DNA of 37,887 nt from a bacterium (GTDB lineage: Bacteria > Patescibacteriota > Minisyncoccia > 2-02-FULL-40-12 > IGHO2-12-FULL-4): NCBI GenBank assembly GCA_030647955.1, contig JAUSIQ010000026.1, forward strand, positions 1 through 37,887. The letters are read 5' to 3'. The position numbers and the translations under genes are program-made. Below the pieces are notes generated by a model that saw nothing but the letters and a program-made list of their open reading frames with translations, had not been told where the DNA came from and did no database searches. Below, piece by piece: positions 1-8,320 of this stretch. Position 1 is the first letter of the stretch; the number at the start of each line of letters is the position of its first letter.

Positions 1-3000
1 TGAAGTTTACGCATCTCCACACTCACTCCCATTTTTCTTTGTTAGACGGACTCTCCAAAATTAAAGATCTAGTCGAACACGCCAAAGGACTGGGGATGGA
101 GTCTCTCGCTCTCACCGACCACGGCAGTCTATATGGCGCCATCGAGTTTTATCAGCGCGCGAAGAAGGTGGGCATAAAACCCATCATCGGCTGCGAGATG
201 TACATTTGCGAAAATCGCTTCGACAAAAACCCCAGTGCCGACAACCGCAACTATTTTCACCTTGTCTTATTGGCGGAAAACAATACGGGCTACCAGAATC
301 TCTTAAAACTTGTCACCGCCGCGAACCTGGAGGGTTTCTATTATAAACCCCGTATCGACCGGGAGCTTTTACGCCAACACTCCGAAGGCTTAATTGCCCT
401 CTCCGCCTGCTTAGGAGGAGAAATTTCTCGCGCCTTGCTTTCCGATCAATACGAAAAAGCCAAACGCATGGCTTTGGAGTATCAGGAGATCATGGGCAAG
501 GGTAATTATTTCCTAGAATTACAACAGCACCCCAACATCGAAGATCAAAACCTGGTTAACCCCCGCCTGATCCAACTCTCCCAAGATACCGGCATTCCCC
601 TCGTTGCCACCCAAGACTCTCATTATCTCCGCAAAGAAGACGCCCACGCTCACGACGTGCTTTTGGCGGTGCAAACTGGAAACAAAGTGACTGACACAAA
701 TCGCCTTACTCTACGCAACGAAGATTTTTCACTTTTGAGCCCCGAAGACATGGCCAAGAAATTTTCCTCCACACCCGAGGCCATCGATAACACCCAACTG
801 ATCGCCGACCGCTGTAATGTAGAAATTGTTTTGGGCAAAACTCAGCTTCCCCTCTTCGCTCTTCCAGATGGCCACACTGCCAACTCTTTCCTGGCCGAAC
901 TCTGCCAAAAAGGCTTACCCATTCGCTACGGAGATAATATCCCAGCTAGCACCCTCGAACGATTAGATTATGAGTTGGGAGTAATTAAGGAAACCGGTTT
1001 TGCTTCCTATTTTTTGATTGTGCAAGACTTAGTAAACTGGGCCAAAGATCGAGGGATCATTGTCGGCCCGGGACGTGGTTCAGCCGCGGGCAGTTTAGTG
1101 ACTTATCTCTTGAGAATCACCAACATCGATCCCATCAAGTACGATCTGATCTTCGAGCGCTTCTTAAATCCCTCCCGTATTGAGATGCCTGATATCGACT
1201 TAGACTTTGACGATGCGCGCCGCGGAGAGGTTTTTGGATACGTTCGCGAAAAATATGGCGCTGATCGCTTTGCTCAAATCATCACCTTCGGAACGATGGC
1301 CGCTCGCGGCAGTATTCGCGACGCGGGACGAGCTTTGGGCATGCCTTACGACTTCTGCGACAAACTCGCCAAGCTTGTGCCGTTTAATCCCAACCAAGGA
1401 AAAAAAGAAGGCTTCCTCAAGCAGTGTGTCCAAGACGTTTCGGATTTGAAGCAACTCTACGTCACCAACAATGACGCCAAAGCCGTGCTGGATGCAGCGA
1501 TGCAACTAGAAGGAGTGGCTCGTCACTCTTCCACTCACGCCTGTGCCGTGGTGATTACTCCCGAACCGCTCACCAATTACTTGCCTCTACAGAAAGGTAC
1601 GGAAGACGAAGATGTCATCACCCAATACGAAATGCATGCCGTAGCCGACTTGGGTTTATTAAAAATGGACTTCTTAGGTTTGGCCAACCTCACTATCATT
1701 AACGACACTCTCCGCCTTATCCAAGAAAACTATGGACACAAAATTGATATTGACCAGCTTCCCCTCGAAGATCAGAAAACTTTTCAGCTTTTACAAAAGG
1801 CTCAAACCACCGGTGTCTTCCAGTTAGAAAGTGCCGGCATGAAGCGCTATCTCAAAGAGCTCAAGCCGACCAGCATCGAAGACATCATCGCCATGGTCTC
1901 TTTGTATCGTCCCGGTCCGATCGAACTTATTCCTGATTTTATCGCTCGCAAACACGGCAAGAAAAAAGTGGAATATCTTTACCCCTCCCTGGAGCCAATT
2001 TTAAAAAACAGCTATGGCGTTATGGTTTATCAGGAACAGCTTTTGGCCGCCGTGCGCACCTTGGCCGGCTTTACTCTGGCCGAAGCCGATGTTTTACGTA
2101 AAGCCGTCGGTAAGAAAATCAAAAAGCTTTTAGACGAGCAGGAGGAAAAATTCCGTTCCGGAGCCAAGAAAATGGGTACGCCCGACAAAATCGCCAACGA
2201 ATTCTGGAAATTAGTCGAGCCTTTCAACCGCTACGCCTTCAACCGTTCTCATGCGGCCTGCTACGCTATGATCGCTTACCAAACGGCTTATCTTAAAGCG
2301 AACTATCCTGTCGAATTCATGACCGCTTTCTTAAATTCTGAAGCCGGTGACGTTGAACGTGTCGCTTTTCTAATTGAAGAGTGTCAGGCTATGGGCATCC
2401 CGGTCTTGCCGCCTGACATTAACGAAAGCTTCCAAAAATTTGCCACGATCGGCAATACTAATATCCGCTTCGGATTAACCGCGGTTAAAAATGTGGGCGA
2501 GAATGTAGTTAAGACTATTATCCTCGAACGCAAACATGGTGGGACATTCAAAAATATTGAAGAATTTGTTACGCGCGTACACAGTAGAGATTTAAATAAA
2601 AAATCCCTCGAGAGTTTGATAAAGTGCGGAGCTCTGGATAATTTCGGGGAACGCAATGCTTTATTGGTTAATTCCGATCAGTTATTGAACTACTCCCGCG
2701 AAGCCCAGCGTAATTCCTCGGTGGGCCAGATTAGTTTGTTCGGGGGAGAATCGAATAGTATTCAGCTACCGTCTTTAAGACTATTGCCCGCCGAACCCAT
2801 CTCCATGATCGAAAAATTAATGTGGGAAAAAGAATTGATCGGCCTCTTTGTTTCGGGTCATCCTCTAAAAAACTACCAACCCCAATTAGCTCTCGAAACT
2901 GGCATGACCGCCATTAAAGACGTTACTGTTCAGCAAAAAGGCATGATCAAAGTCGGCGGAATGGTCACCAAAGTCCAGCGCATCGTCACCAAGGCCGGTA

Positions 3001-3194
3001 AGCCCATGCTCTTTTCCTGGATCGAAGATCTCACTTCCAAGATTGAGATCGTCGTCTTCCCTGGTGTTTTAGAAAAATATCCTTTGGCCTGGCAGGAGAA
3101 CTCTGTCCTAGTGGTCAAAGGCAAACTTAATGAACGCGATGGCCTCCCCAAAATCCTCTGCGACGAGGTAAAACTCCTCACCGCCACGGCTTAA
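1..3194 (+). CDS. dnaE: DNA polymerase III alpha subunit (5' end one base outside window)
   Basis: Catalytic subunit of the replicative DNA polymerase. The reading frame is open from base 3 and reads KFTHLHTHSHFSLLDG, the N-terminal PHP-domain signature. Bases 1-2 are TG, so the start codon is very probably an ATG whose A lies just before the window. Starting at the internal TTG at 39 would cut the PHP histidines. Full length would be about 1064 residues, slightly short of the usual ~1160. The palm motif PDIDLDF with catalytic aspartates is near residue 397, and a C-terminal OB fold lies around residues 975-1050. The PHP metal-site histidines are largely kept, so proofreading activity is conceivable but not shown. 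The gene ends at a hairpin shared with the convergent HAD gene. Confidence 0.97.
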   Translation, partial: KFTHLHTHSHFSLLDGLSKIKDLVEHAKGLGMESLALTDHGSLYGAIEFYQRAKKVGIKPIIGCEMYICENRFDKNPSADNRNYFHLVLLAENNTGYQNLLKLVTAANLEGFYYKPRIDRELLRQHSEGLIALSACLGGEISRALLSDQYEKAKRMALEYQEIMGKGNYFLELQQHPNIEDQNLVNPRLIQLSQDTGIPLVATQDSHYLRKEDAHAHDVLLAVQTGNKVTDTNRLTLRNEDFSLLSPEDMAKKFSSTPEAIDNTQLIADRCNVEIVLGKTQLPLFALPDGHTANSFLAELCQKGLPIRYGDNIPASTLERLDYELGVIKETGFASYFLIVQDLVNWAKDRGIIVGPGRGSAAGSLVTYLLRITNIDPIKYDLIFERFLNPSRIEMPDIDLDFDDARRGEVFGYVREKYGADRFAQIITFGTMAARGSIRDAGRALGMPYDFCDKLAKLVPFNPNQGKKEGFLKQCVQDVSDLKQLYVTNNDAKAVLDAAMQLEGVARHSSTHACAVVITPEPLTNYLPLQKGTEDEDVITQYEMHAVADLGLLKMDFLGLANLTIINDTLRLIQENYGHKIDIDQLPLEDQKTFQLLQKAQTTGVFQLESAGMKRYLKELKPTSIEDIIAMVSLYRPGPIELIPDFIARKHGKKKVEYLYPSLEPILKNSYGVMVYQEQLLAAVRTLAGFTLAEADVLRKAVGKKIKKLLDEQEEKFRSGAKKMGTPDKIANEFWKLVEPFNRYAFNRSHAACYAMIAYQTAYLKANYPVEFMTAFLNSEAGDVERVAFLIEECQAMGIPVLPPDINESFQKFATIGNTNIRFGLTAVKNVGENVVKTIILERKHGGTFKNIEEFVTRVHSRDLNKKSLESLIKCGALDNFGERNALLVNSDQLLNYSREAQRNSSVGQISLFGGESNSIQLPSLRLLPAEPISMIEKLMWEKELIGLFVSGHPLKNYQPQLALETGMTAIKDVTVQQKGMIKVGGMVTKVQRIVTKAGKPMLFSWIEDLTSKIEIVVFPGVLEKYPLAWQENSVLVVKGKLNERDGLPKILCDEVKLLTATA

Positions 3195-3213
3195 TTGAGA
3201 ATTTGGCCAATTT

Positions 3214-3240
3214 AAAACTCCGCCATGGCGAAGTTATTTT
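3214..3240. terminator. Bidirectional terminator between dnaE and the HAD gene
   Basis: Imperfect hairpin (AACT, mismatch, CGCC / GGCG, mismatch, AGTT) with A-rich and T-rich flanks between two convergent genes. Confidence 0.6.
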
Positions 3241-4003
3241 ACAACTGGGAATATATTTTTTCAATCTCGTTTATGGTATCGATCTGCCAAAATCGTTCTC
3301 TCTGTTCCTTGGGTAATTTTCCGATCTCGATAGATTCGAACCCCCAAGTATAACAAGGGATGAAGATCCCTCCGCAACCCGCTTCCAGGGCGGGCTTAAT
3401 ATCAGAAGCGGAATTACCGATGCTAAAAACACCATGCCCCTTCCACTTTTCCAGATAGGCGGCAAACAGCGCCACATCTTTTTCCGGCACGATTTGGGCG
3501 TCGTCGAAAAGTTTATCTAATCCCAAAGCAATAATTTTTTGTTCCTGAACCTCCGGATCACCCTTGGTCAAAAGAGCAAGATGATCTCCCCGTTTCCTTA
3601 AAGACGAAAGGATTCTCCTCGCCCCCGGAACCAATCCAGCTTTTTTATATTCCTTGAGATCAAAGGTCATTAAGCCGATTTTATAAATCTGCTGGGCATA
3701 TCCCTGCAGATACGTTCCCCAGCCTTCGGTGCAAAGCGCCTCATAGAGCTTCACCAAAGATGATGGAAAACGAGTACCGCTAAAGCCGAATCTTTTTCCG
3801 GTTTTTGGATCTATATCATTGATCAATTCTCGATCAATCTTTTCCGCCAGAGTTAAAACGTACAACGCATTGGGCACGCGGCGATTAAATATTTTCATCA
3901 GAAAGTTAAGAAACTCTATTCTGGCCCGATCATAATTGTACTGATTCCACATTAGAGTATCGTCAAGATCGATGATAAAAACTTTCTTATCACTGGCAGT
4001 CAT
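3239..4003 (-). CDS. HAD-superfamily hydrolase
   Basis: Probable phosphatase of the haloacid dehalogenase superfamily, substrate unknown. Motif I is FIIDLDDTL near the N-terminus (nucleophile and acid/base aspartates). Motif II is LLTKGD in the middle. A motif IV-like segment SIGNSASDI near residue 195 supplies the late acidic residue. Length is 254 residues from the ATG at 4003, which has GGTGAG about 8 nt upstream; an upstream GTG at 4018 would overlap the preceding stop and is less likely. It follows the YunG-like gene by 8 nt on the same strand, so the two are probably cotranscribed. HAD sequences do not allow a substrate call. Confidence 0.85.
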   Translation of the reverse strand: MTASDKKVFIIDLDDTLMWNQYNYDRARIEFLNFLMKIFNRRVPNALYVLTLAEKIDRELINDIDPKTGKRFGFSGTRFPSSLVKLYEALCTEGWGTYLQGYAQQIYKIGLMTFDLKEYKKAGLVPGARRILSSLRKRGDHLALLTKGDPEVQEQKIIALGLDKLFDDAQIVPEKDVALFAAYLEKWKGHGVFSIGNSASDIKPALEAGCGGIFIPCYTWGFESIEIGKLPKEQRERFWQIDTINEIEKIYSQL

Positions 4004-4011
4004 TGAACAGC

Positions 4012-4407
4012 TCACCACAGCTCACCTAATCTTTCCAGTAGAAGCTCGTGTCTCTGAACAGTGGGCGCATAAGACAATACATATTCTCTTGTTCTTACTT
4101 CTGCTTTCAGCTCGCCCGGGCCGCTTTCCCCAAACTGTGCTCGCGTAAAGTCCACTTCTCTACCGTCAGGTAGCCTGTTCCAATAGTGTGACCGCATCTT
4201 AGCAAACGGTGTACCATCCAAAGAAGCACGTAGCAGGTCTCCGCCAAAAATACCCTGGACCACAAGCGATACTACCGCACAATGTCCCCACAGCGGATTT
4301 TCCGGCGTCCAGCCCTCCGGATCTTGCGAAGTTTCTTGGTCACAAACCTTTAATAATAAGACCTCGAGCAATATCTTCCCAAATTCATCCAAGACTGGTT
4401 CTTTCAC
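4012..4407 (-). CDS. YunG-like conserved protein
   Basis: Protein of 131 residues resembling the YunG family, whose function is not established. Visible conserved elements are WGHCAVVSLVVQ (a central Cys-containing helix), HYWNRLPDGREVDFTR and a late YVLS segment, in the order I recall for the family. The frame opens with GTG-GCC-GTG. The second GTG at 4407 is chosen because AAAAGGAG sits 5 nt before it, while the first GTG would abut the Shine-Dalgarno. First gene of a likely two-gene unit with the HAD hydrolase downstream. The Cys and His could suggest a small thiol enzyme fold, but that is inference. Confidence 0.7.
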   Translation of the reverse strand: MKEPVLDEFGKILLEVLLLKVCDQETSQDPEGWTPENPLWGHCAVVSLVVQGIFGGDLLRASLDGTPFAKMRSHYWNRLPDGREVDFTRAQFGESGPGELKAEVRTREYVLSYAPTVQRHELLLERLGELW

Positions 4408-4468
4408 GGCCACTCCTTTTAAAAGATCTATGCCTATATTGATAACAGAGTGTAGCGATTTTAAAATA

Positions 4469-4519
4469 TTGACCCGCCAAAGTTTTTATTGCTAAAAATT
4501 TAGGCGGGTTGACCCGCCT
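4469..4519. repeat. TTGACCCGCC repeat copies with perfect hairpin
   Basis: Two direct copies of TTGACCCGCC (4469-4478 and 4509-4518). The second is the right part of a perfect hairpin, AGGCGGGT-TG-ACCCGCCT, at 4502-4519. A third copy is found inverted at 37866-37875 inside another GC-rich inverted repeat. The pair sits between the divergent YunG-like gene and thrS, upstream of the thrS promoter. Confidence 0.6.
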
Positions 4520-4523
4520 CAAC

Positions 4524-4542
4524 AAAATCATTCTGATTTTTT
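4524..4542 (+). terminator. AT-rich hairpin with T-run
   Basis: AAAATCA-TTC-TGATTTT followed by TT, just upstream of the thrS promoter. It looks like a weak terminator that would insulate thrS from readthrough; nothing is obviously transcribed toward it. Confidence 0.3.
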
Positions 4543-4567
4543 AGCCCTTTCTGAAAAACAAGGATTT

Positions 4568-4576
4568 TGCTAGTAT
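4568..4576 (+). promoter_or_regulatory. thrS extended -10 box, near-leaderless start
   Basis: TGC-TAGTAT is an extended -10 whose last base is 13 nt before the ATG, predicting a leader of only about 6-7 nt. No Shine-Dalgarno is visible before the ATG. The -35 is weak. Confidence 0.55.
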
Positions 4577-4589
4577 AAAAGCTACGCCT

Positions 4590-6332
4590 ATGAAAACGGA
4601 CAACATGGAACAACTTCGTCACTCTCTCGCCCACCTCTTAGCGGCGGCGGTTTTGGAATTATGGCCGGATACCAAACGCGCGATCGGCCCCGCCATCGAC
4701 AACGGCTTCTACTACGATTTCGAATTTCCACAACCAATCAGCGAGGAGGACTTACCCAAAATCGAAGAGAAGATGCGGGAAATTTTAAAATCCTGGGATA
4801 AATTTGAACAAACCGAAGTTTCCACCGAAGAAGCCAAAAAAATCTTTTCTGGCAATCCCTACAAATTAGAACTGATCAAAGAATACGCCGCCTCTGGTTT
4901 AACTACCGTAAAATCCGGTGACTTTGTCGACTTGTGCCGTGGTGGCCATATTGATTCAGCCAAAGATATCAAGCCCGATGCTTTCAAATTGACCCACATG
5001 GCCGGAGCTTATTGGAGAGGCAGTGAGAAAAATAAAATGCTCACTCGCATTTACGGTGCCGCTTTTGAAAACAAGAAAGCATTGGAAGAATATTTGAAAA
5101 TCCAGGAAGAAGCCAAGAAGCGCGATCATAAAAAACTTGGAGTTGATTTGGATCTGTTTACTTTTTCAGATTTAGTTGGCGCAGGACTCCCCCTGTGGAC
5201 ACCGAAAGGAACAATCGTCCGAAACCTTTTGGATGATTTTATCTGGGACTTGCGACAAAAGCGCGGCTACCAAAAAGTTGAAATTCCGCATATCACAAAA
5301 AAAGATCTGTACGAAAAAAGTGGGCACTGGGACAAATTTGCTAACGAGCTGATGAAAATCGAGACTAGGGAAAAGCATCTGTTTGCCATGAAACCGATGA
5401 ACTGTCCGCACCATACGCAAATCTTTGCCAGAAAGCCTCATAGCTACCGGGATATGCCGCAACGCTACTCAAATACCACCATGGTCTACCGGGATGAACA
5501 AACCGGAGAGTTATCTGGTTTATCGCGCGTAAGAGCTATTACCCAAGATGATGCTCATGTTTTCGCAAGACATAATCAAATTAAAGAAGAAATCCTAAAA
5601 ATTTGGGACATTGTTGATGAATTTTACGGAGCATTTGGTTTTCCTCTGGAAGTAAGATTATCTTTGCATGATCCCCAACAAAAAGAAAAATACTTAGGAA
5701 GTCCAAAACTCTGGAATGACGCCGAAGACACTTTGCGCGAAATAGCAAAAGGCAAAAAAGTTACAGCCCTTGAAGCACTGGGTGAAGCTGCTTTTTACGG
5801 ACCAAAGGTTGATTTTGTAGCACGCGACTCGCTCGGCAGGCAGTGGCAAGTTGCGACTATTCAGCTTGATATGAATATGCCCGAACGGTTTGATTTGTAC
5901 TGTATAAATGAAAATGGCGAGCAAGAACGAGTAGTCATGCTGCATGCCGCGACAATGGGTTCAACAGAAAGATTTTTATCGATCATTATCGAACACTTTG
6001 CCGGTGCTTTTCCGGTATGGCTCGCTCCGGTGCAAGTTATTATCGCTCCTATCTCGGATAAGTTTTCGGATTATGCTAAAAAGATTAAACAGGAGTTAGT
6101 TGATGCTGGCCTGCGAGTTGAACTCGATGAGCGCCAAGAATCAGTAGGTAAGAAAATTCGCGAAGCGGAATTGCAAAAAATCCCTTACACTCTTGTCGTC
6201 GGCGAAAAGGAGCAAACCGCTAACACTGTCGCTGTCCGTAAGCGTGGCACAGGAGATTTGGGCGCTATCCCCGTAGAAAAATTCATCCAAAATATTCAAG
6301 AAGAGTCGCAACAAAAAAAGAGCTCCCAATGA
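4590..6332 (+). CDS. thrS: Threonyl-tRNA synthetase (no TGS domain)
   Basis: Charges tRNA-Thr with threonine in the cytosol. 580 residues against ~640 usual: the N-terminal TGS domain is absent and the protein begins directly in the editing domain. The editing site is visible as RHSLAHLL and VDLCRGGHI, giving the His, Cys and His residues that clear mischarged Ser-tRNA. The class II core follows, with the zinc cysteine in MKPMNCPHH (usually NCPGH) and motif 2 around YRDEQTGELSGLSRVR; the C-terminal anticodon-binding domain starts near residue 475. The ATG at 4590 lacks a Shine-Dalgarno and lies just after an extended -10 box. The stop codon overlaps the loop of the following terminator hairpin. 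Confidence 0.97.
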   Translation: MKTDNMEQLRHSLAHLLAAAVLELWPDTKRAIGPAIDNGFYYDFEFPQPISEEDLPKIEEKMREILKSWDKFEQTEVSTEEAKKIFSGNPYKLELIKEYAASGLTTVKSGDFVDLCRGGHIDSAKDIKPDAFKLTHMAGAYWRGSEKNKMLTRIYGAAFENKKALEEYLKIQEEAKKRDHKKLGVDLDLFTFSDLVGAGLPLWTPKGTIVRNLLDDFIWDLRQKRGYQKVEIPHITKKDLYEKSGHWDKFANELMKIETREKHLFAMKPMNCPHHTQIFARKPHSYRDMPQRYSNTTMVYRDEQTGELSGLSRVRAITQDDAHVFARHNQIKEEILKIWDIVDEFYGAFGFPLEVRLSLHDPQQKEKYLGSPKLWNDAEDTLREIAKGKKVTALEALGEAAFYGPKVDFVARDSLGRQWQVATIQLDMNMPERFDLYCINENGEQERVVMLHAATMGSTERFLSIIIEHFAGAFPVWLAPVQVIIAPISDKFSDYAKKIKQELVDAGLRVELDERQESVGKKIREAELQKIPYTLVVGEKEQTANTVAVRKRGTGDLGAIPVEKFIQNIQEESQQKKSSQ

Positions 6333-6340
6333 GCTCTTTT
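6316..6340. terminator. Bidirectional terminator after thrS
   Basis: Perfect 10-bp stem AAAAGAGCTC / GAGCTCTTTT with loop CCAAT. The A- and T-tails serve both strands, between convergent genes. The thrS stop codon straddles the loop and the 3' arm. Confidence 0.85.
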
Positions 6341-6342
6341 GC

Positions 6343-6897
6343 TTAGAATCCAGAAAAGATTAGATTCCATAAACCCACCACATAAGCCACATGGACCACA
6401 TTACCCAAAGCCAAGGTGTAAAAACCTCGCTTCCAGCCGGTCGCTCCACAAAAAATCACTCCAACCGTTCGCCCTCCAGGCCACGGCTCTGCTCCCATCA
6501 AGAACATCACCACATGCCCACCTCGTCTAATCTTCTTAAAGAGCCGGCTATTCTCATCCGTCGCACTGGAGAAAGTCCGAAAGAAATATTCGACAATTTG
6601 CTGCAGTCTTCCGCTTTGCTTTAATTCAATTTTAATTTCCTTGCCGAGACTGATCGCTTCTTGCACTCGCTCATCCTGAGCGATTTTTTTGGCCACCATT
6701 TCCGGTACGGCTACTTTCCGAAACCAATCCCAGAACCAGTACCAGGCATAGAGCTCGATCAAAGCAAGCGGCAAAACAACAAGAAAAAGGTTTAAACCAC
6801 CCACCCCCAGACTACGAATAAGAGGCAAAACCACAAAATCGATGTTGGCGAAGATCGAGATGATTGGAATAATGTATTGCCAACGCCAACTAAACAC
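6343..6897 (-). CDS. Small integral membrane protein of unknown function
   Basis: 184 residues, function not recognised. Two hydrophobic helices are visible in the first ~60 residues (IIPIISIFANIDFVVLPLI and a Leu/Val/Ala-rich segment). A charged, probably cytosolic middle with two Lys/Glu-rich helices follows, then one or two C-terminal hydrophobic stretches after PWPGGRTVGVIF. The gene starts at GTG 6897 behind a strong GGAGGAG Shine-Dalgarno. It converges on thrS and shares its terminator, and diverges from miaA. The segment GGHVVMFLMGAEPWPGGRTVG suggests a conserved loop, but I cannot name a family. Confidence 0.7.
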   Translation of the reverse strand: MFSWRWQYIIPIISIFANIDFVVLPLIRSLGVGGLNLFLVVLPLALIELYAWYWFWDWFRKVAVPEMVAKKIAQDERVQEAISLGKEIKIELKQSGRLQQIVEYFFRTFSSATDENSRLFKKIRRGGHVVMFLMGAEPWPGGRTVGVIFCGATGWKRGFYTLALGNVVHVAYVVGLWNLIFSGF

Positions 6898-6955
6898 GAT
6901 CTCCTCCTCTCCCTGAAGTAGTTTTCAAAGTCCCACCTTCCCAAATACTACCCTT

Positions 6956-6966
6956 TGCTATATAAT
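6956..6966 (+). promoter_or_regulatory. miaA extended -10 box, near-leaderless start
   Basis: TGCTATATAAT contains a consensus TATAAT whose last base is 10 nt before the miaA ATG. This predicts a leader of a few nucleotides and no room for a Shine-Dalgarno. It resembles the thrS promoter. Confidence 0.6.
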
Positions 6967-6976
6967 ACCACGAATC

Positions 6977-7882
6977 ATGACCATCGACAACGCCAAACCA
7001 AAACTAGTCGTTATTGTGGGACCAACCGCTTCAGGCAAAACTGCCCTCTCTTTAAAATTGGCTAAAAAATTTCGAGGCGAGATCGTTTCCGCCGACTCCC
7101 GCGCGGTTTACAAATATTTAAACATCGGCAGCGCCAAACCCAGTCCCAAAGAACGCCAAGGCGTTCGCCACCACCTCCTTGATGTCGTAAAGCCAAACGA
7201 AACTTTGAGTTTGGCGCAATATAAGGAGTTGGCGACCAAAGCGATCCTCGACATTCAACGTCACGGTAAATTACCAATACTAGTGGGCGGAACCGCATTA
7301 TATATTTACGCCGTCATCGACAACTGGCTCATCCCCGAAGTACCACCCAATGAAAAATTGCGTGCACGTTTGGAAAAACAATCCGCCGCCAAACTCTTTC
7401 AACAGCTTCTCAAGAAAGATCCGGAAGCGAAAAATTTTATTGATCCGCAAAACAAAAGACGCATCATTCGCGCCCTGGAAATTATTGCCGCCACCAAAAA
7501 ACCATTTTCTCAACAACGCGCACATGGACCGCAACTTTTTGATACTCTCATTTTGGGAGTAAAAAAAGAAGCAGATGAAACTAAAAAGAATATCACCAAA
7601 CGCACCCAGCAGATGCTCAAAACCGGCTTAGTAATCGAGGTTAAAAAATTATTGAAAAAGGGATACTCGCCAAGTTCCCCCGCTCTTTCTGGGATTCATT
7701 ACAAGGAAATAATTGATCACCTCGAAGGAAAAATGACTCTCGCTAAGGCCGTGGCTCTTATAAACAAAAACGACGAACAACTTGTTCGTCGCCAGATGAC
7801 CTGGTTTAAGAAAGATTCTCGCATCAGATGGGTTAAGAATCAAAAAGAAGCAGAAAAGTTGGTTAAAAAACTCGCTCGCTAG
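6977..7882 (+). CDS. miaA: tRNA dimethylallyltransferase
   Basis: Transfers a dimethylallyl group to N6 of A37 in tRNAs that read UNN codons. 301 residues, normal length. The P-loop GPTASGKTALS is at residues 15-25. The family signature VSADSRAVYKYLNIGSAKP follows, then HHLLDV and GGTALYIYAVID (substrate-tRNA region), and the C-terminal SGIHYKEI motif. The ATG at 6977 lies 10 nt after a TATAAT box with no Shine-Dalgarno. The 3' end overlaps the convergent downstream gene by 20 bp. Confidence 0.97.
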   Translation: MTIDNAKPKLVVIVGPTASGKTALSLKLAKKFRGEIVSADSRAVYKYLNIGSAKPSPKERQGVRHHLLDVVKPNETLSLAQYKELATKAILDIQRHGKLPILVGGTALYIYAVIDNWLIPEVPPNEKLRARLEKQSAAKLFQQLLKKDPEAKNFIDPQNKRRIIRALEIIAATKKPFSQQRAHGPQLFDTLILGVKKEADETKKNITKRTQQMLKTGLVIEVKKLLKKGYSPSSPALSGIHYKEIIDHLEGKMTLAKAVALINKNDEQLVRRQMTWFKKDSRIRWVKNQKEAEKLVKKLAR

Positions 7883-8282
7883 GGTCCTCTTGCCTTGTCA
7901 TCTCCGCCTTAAACTTTCCAAGGACTCCGCGTTGTCTTTCGTATTCTTTTCTGTAAGCTTCTGAACAGTTTTGGCACTGCCGTGCATGACGAGCCATTTC
8001 TAAATTATCCCTACCTAGTATCAGTAGAAAATAGATATCTCCACGCCATCGAGAACAAGCTCCAAAATATTCTAATGACTCCAATACGACTGCGATATTT
8101 AAACGCTTCTCTATTTCGATTTTTGCGTTTTCGATCCTGTGTGCTAATTGTTGCAAAAACAACAGTGCTTCGCCTGGCCCAAGCTCTGATAAGGAAGTAT
8201 CTACCTCTCTATTAATTCTATCGCCCACCGCTCCAAGCGCGGATTCACACAATATCTTGAATCTCTCTTCGCGAGTTTCCAT
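7863..8282 (-). CDS. Hypothetical protein with a His-x3-Cys-x2-Cys motif
   Basis: 139 residues, not recognised. Largely helical and charged, with no membrane segment or signal peptide. Near the C-terminus H99, C103 and C106 form HARQCQNC, the spacing of the zinc-binding anti-sigma (ZAS) motif, but in ZAS proteins this is usually near the N-terminus and followed by a membrane helix. A zinc-binding regulator is possible but unproven. The ATG at 8282 has AAGGAG just upstream. The gene overlaps the 3' end of miaA by 20 bp and follows gatB on the same strand with a 38-nt gap, so it may share the gatB transcript. Confidence 0.65.
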   Translation of the reverse strand: METREERFKILCESALGAVGDRINREVDTSLSELGPGEALLFLQQLAHRIENAKIEIEKRLNIAVVLESLEYFGACSRWRGDIYFLLILGRDNLEMARHARQCQNCSEAYRKEYERQRGVLGKFKAEMTRQEDPSERVF

Positions 8283-8320
8283 TGCAAGGCTCCTTTTTTA
8301 AGATCTGCAATATTCTAACC

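Noticed and set aside
39-41. TTG at 39 as the dnaE start
   Set aside because: The frame is open to the window edge and the upstream residues are the conserved PHP signature; the true ATG is one base outside.
4469-4542. Transcription attenuator for thrS (mutually exclusive hairpins)
   Set aside because: The best thrS promoter lies downstream of all these hairpins, so they would not be in its transcript. A dispersed palindromic repeat fits better.
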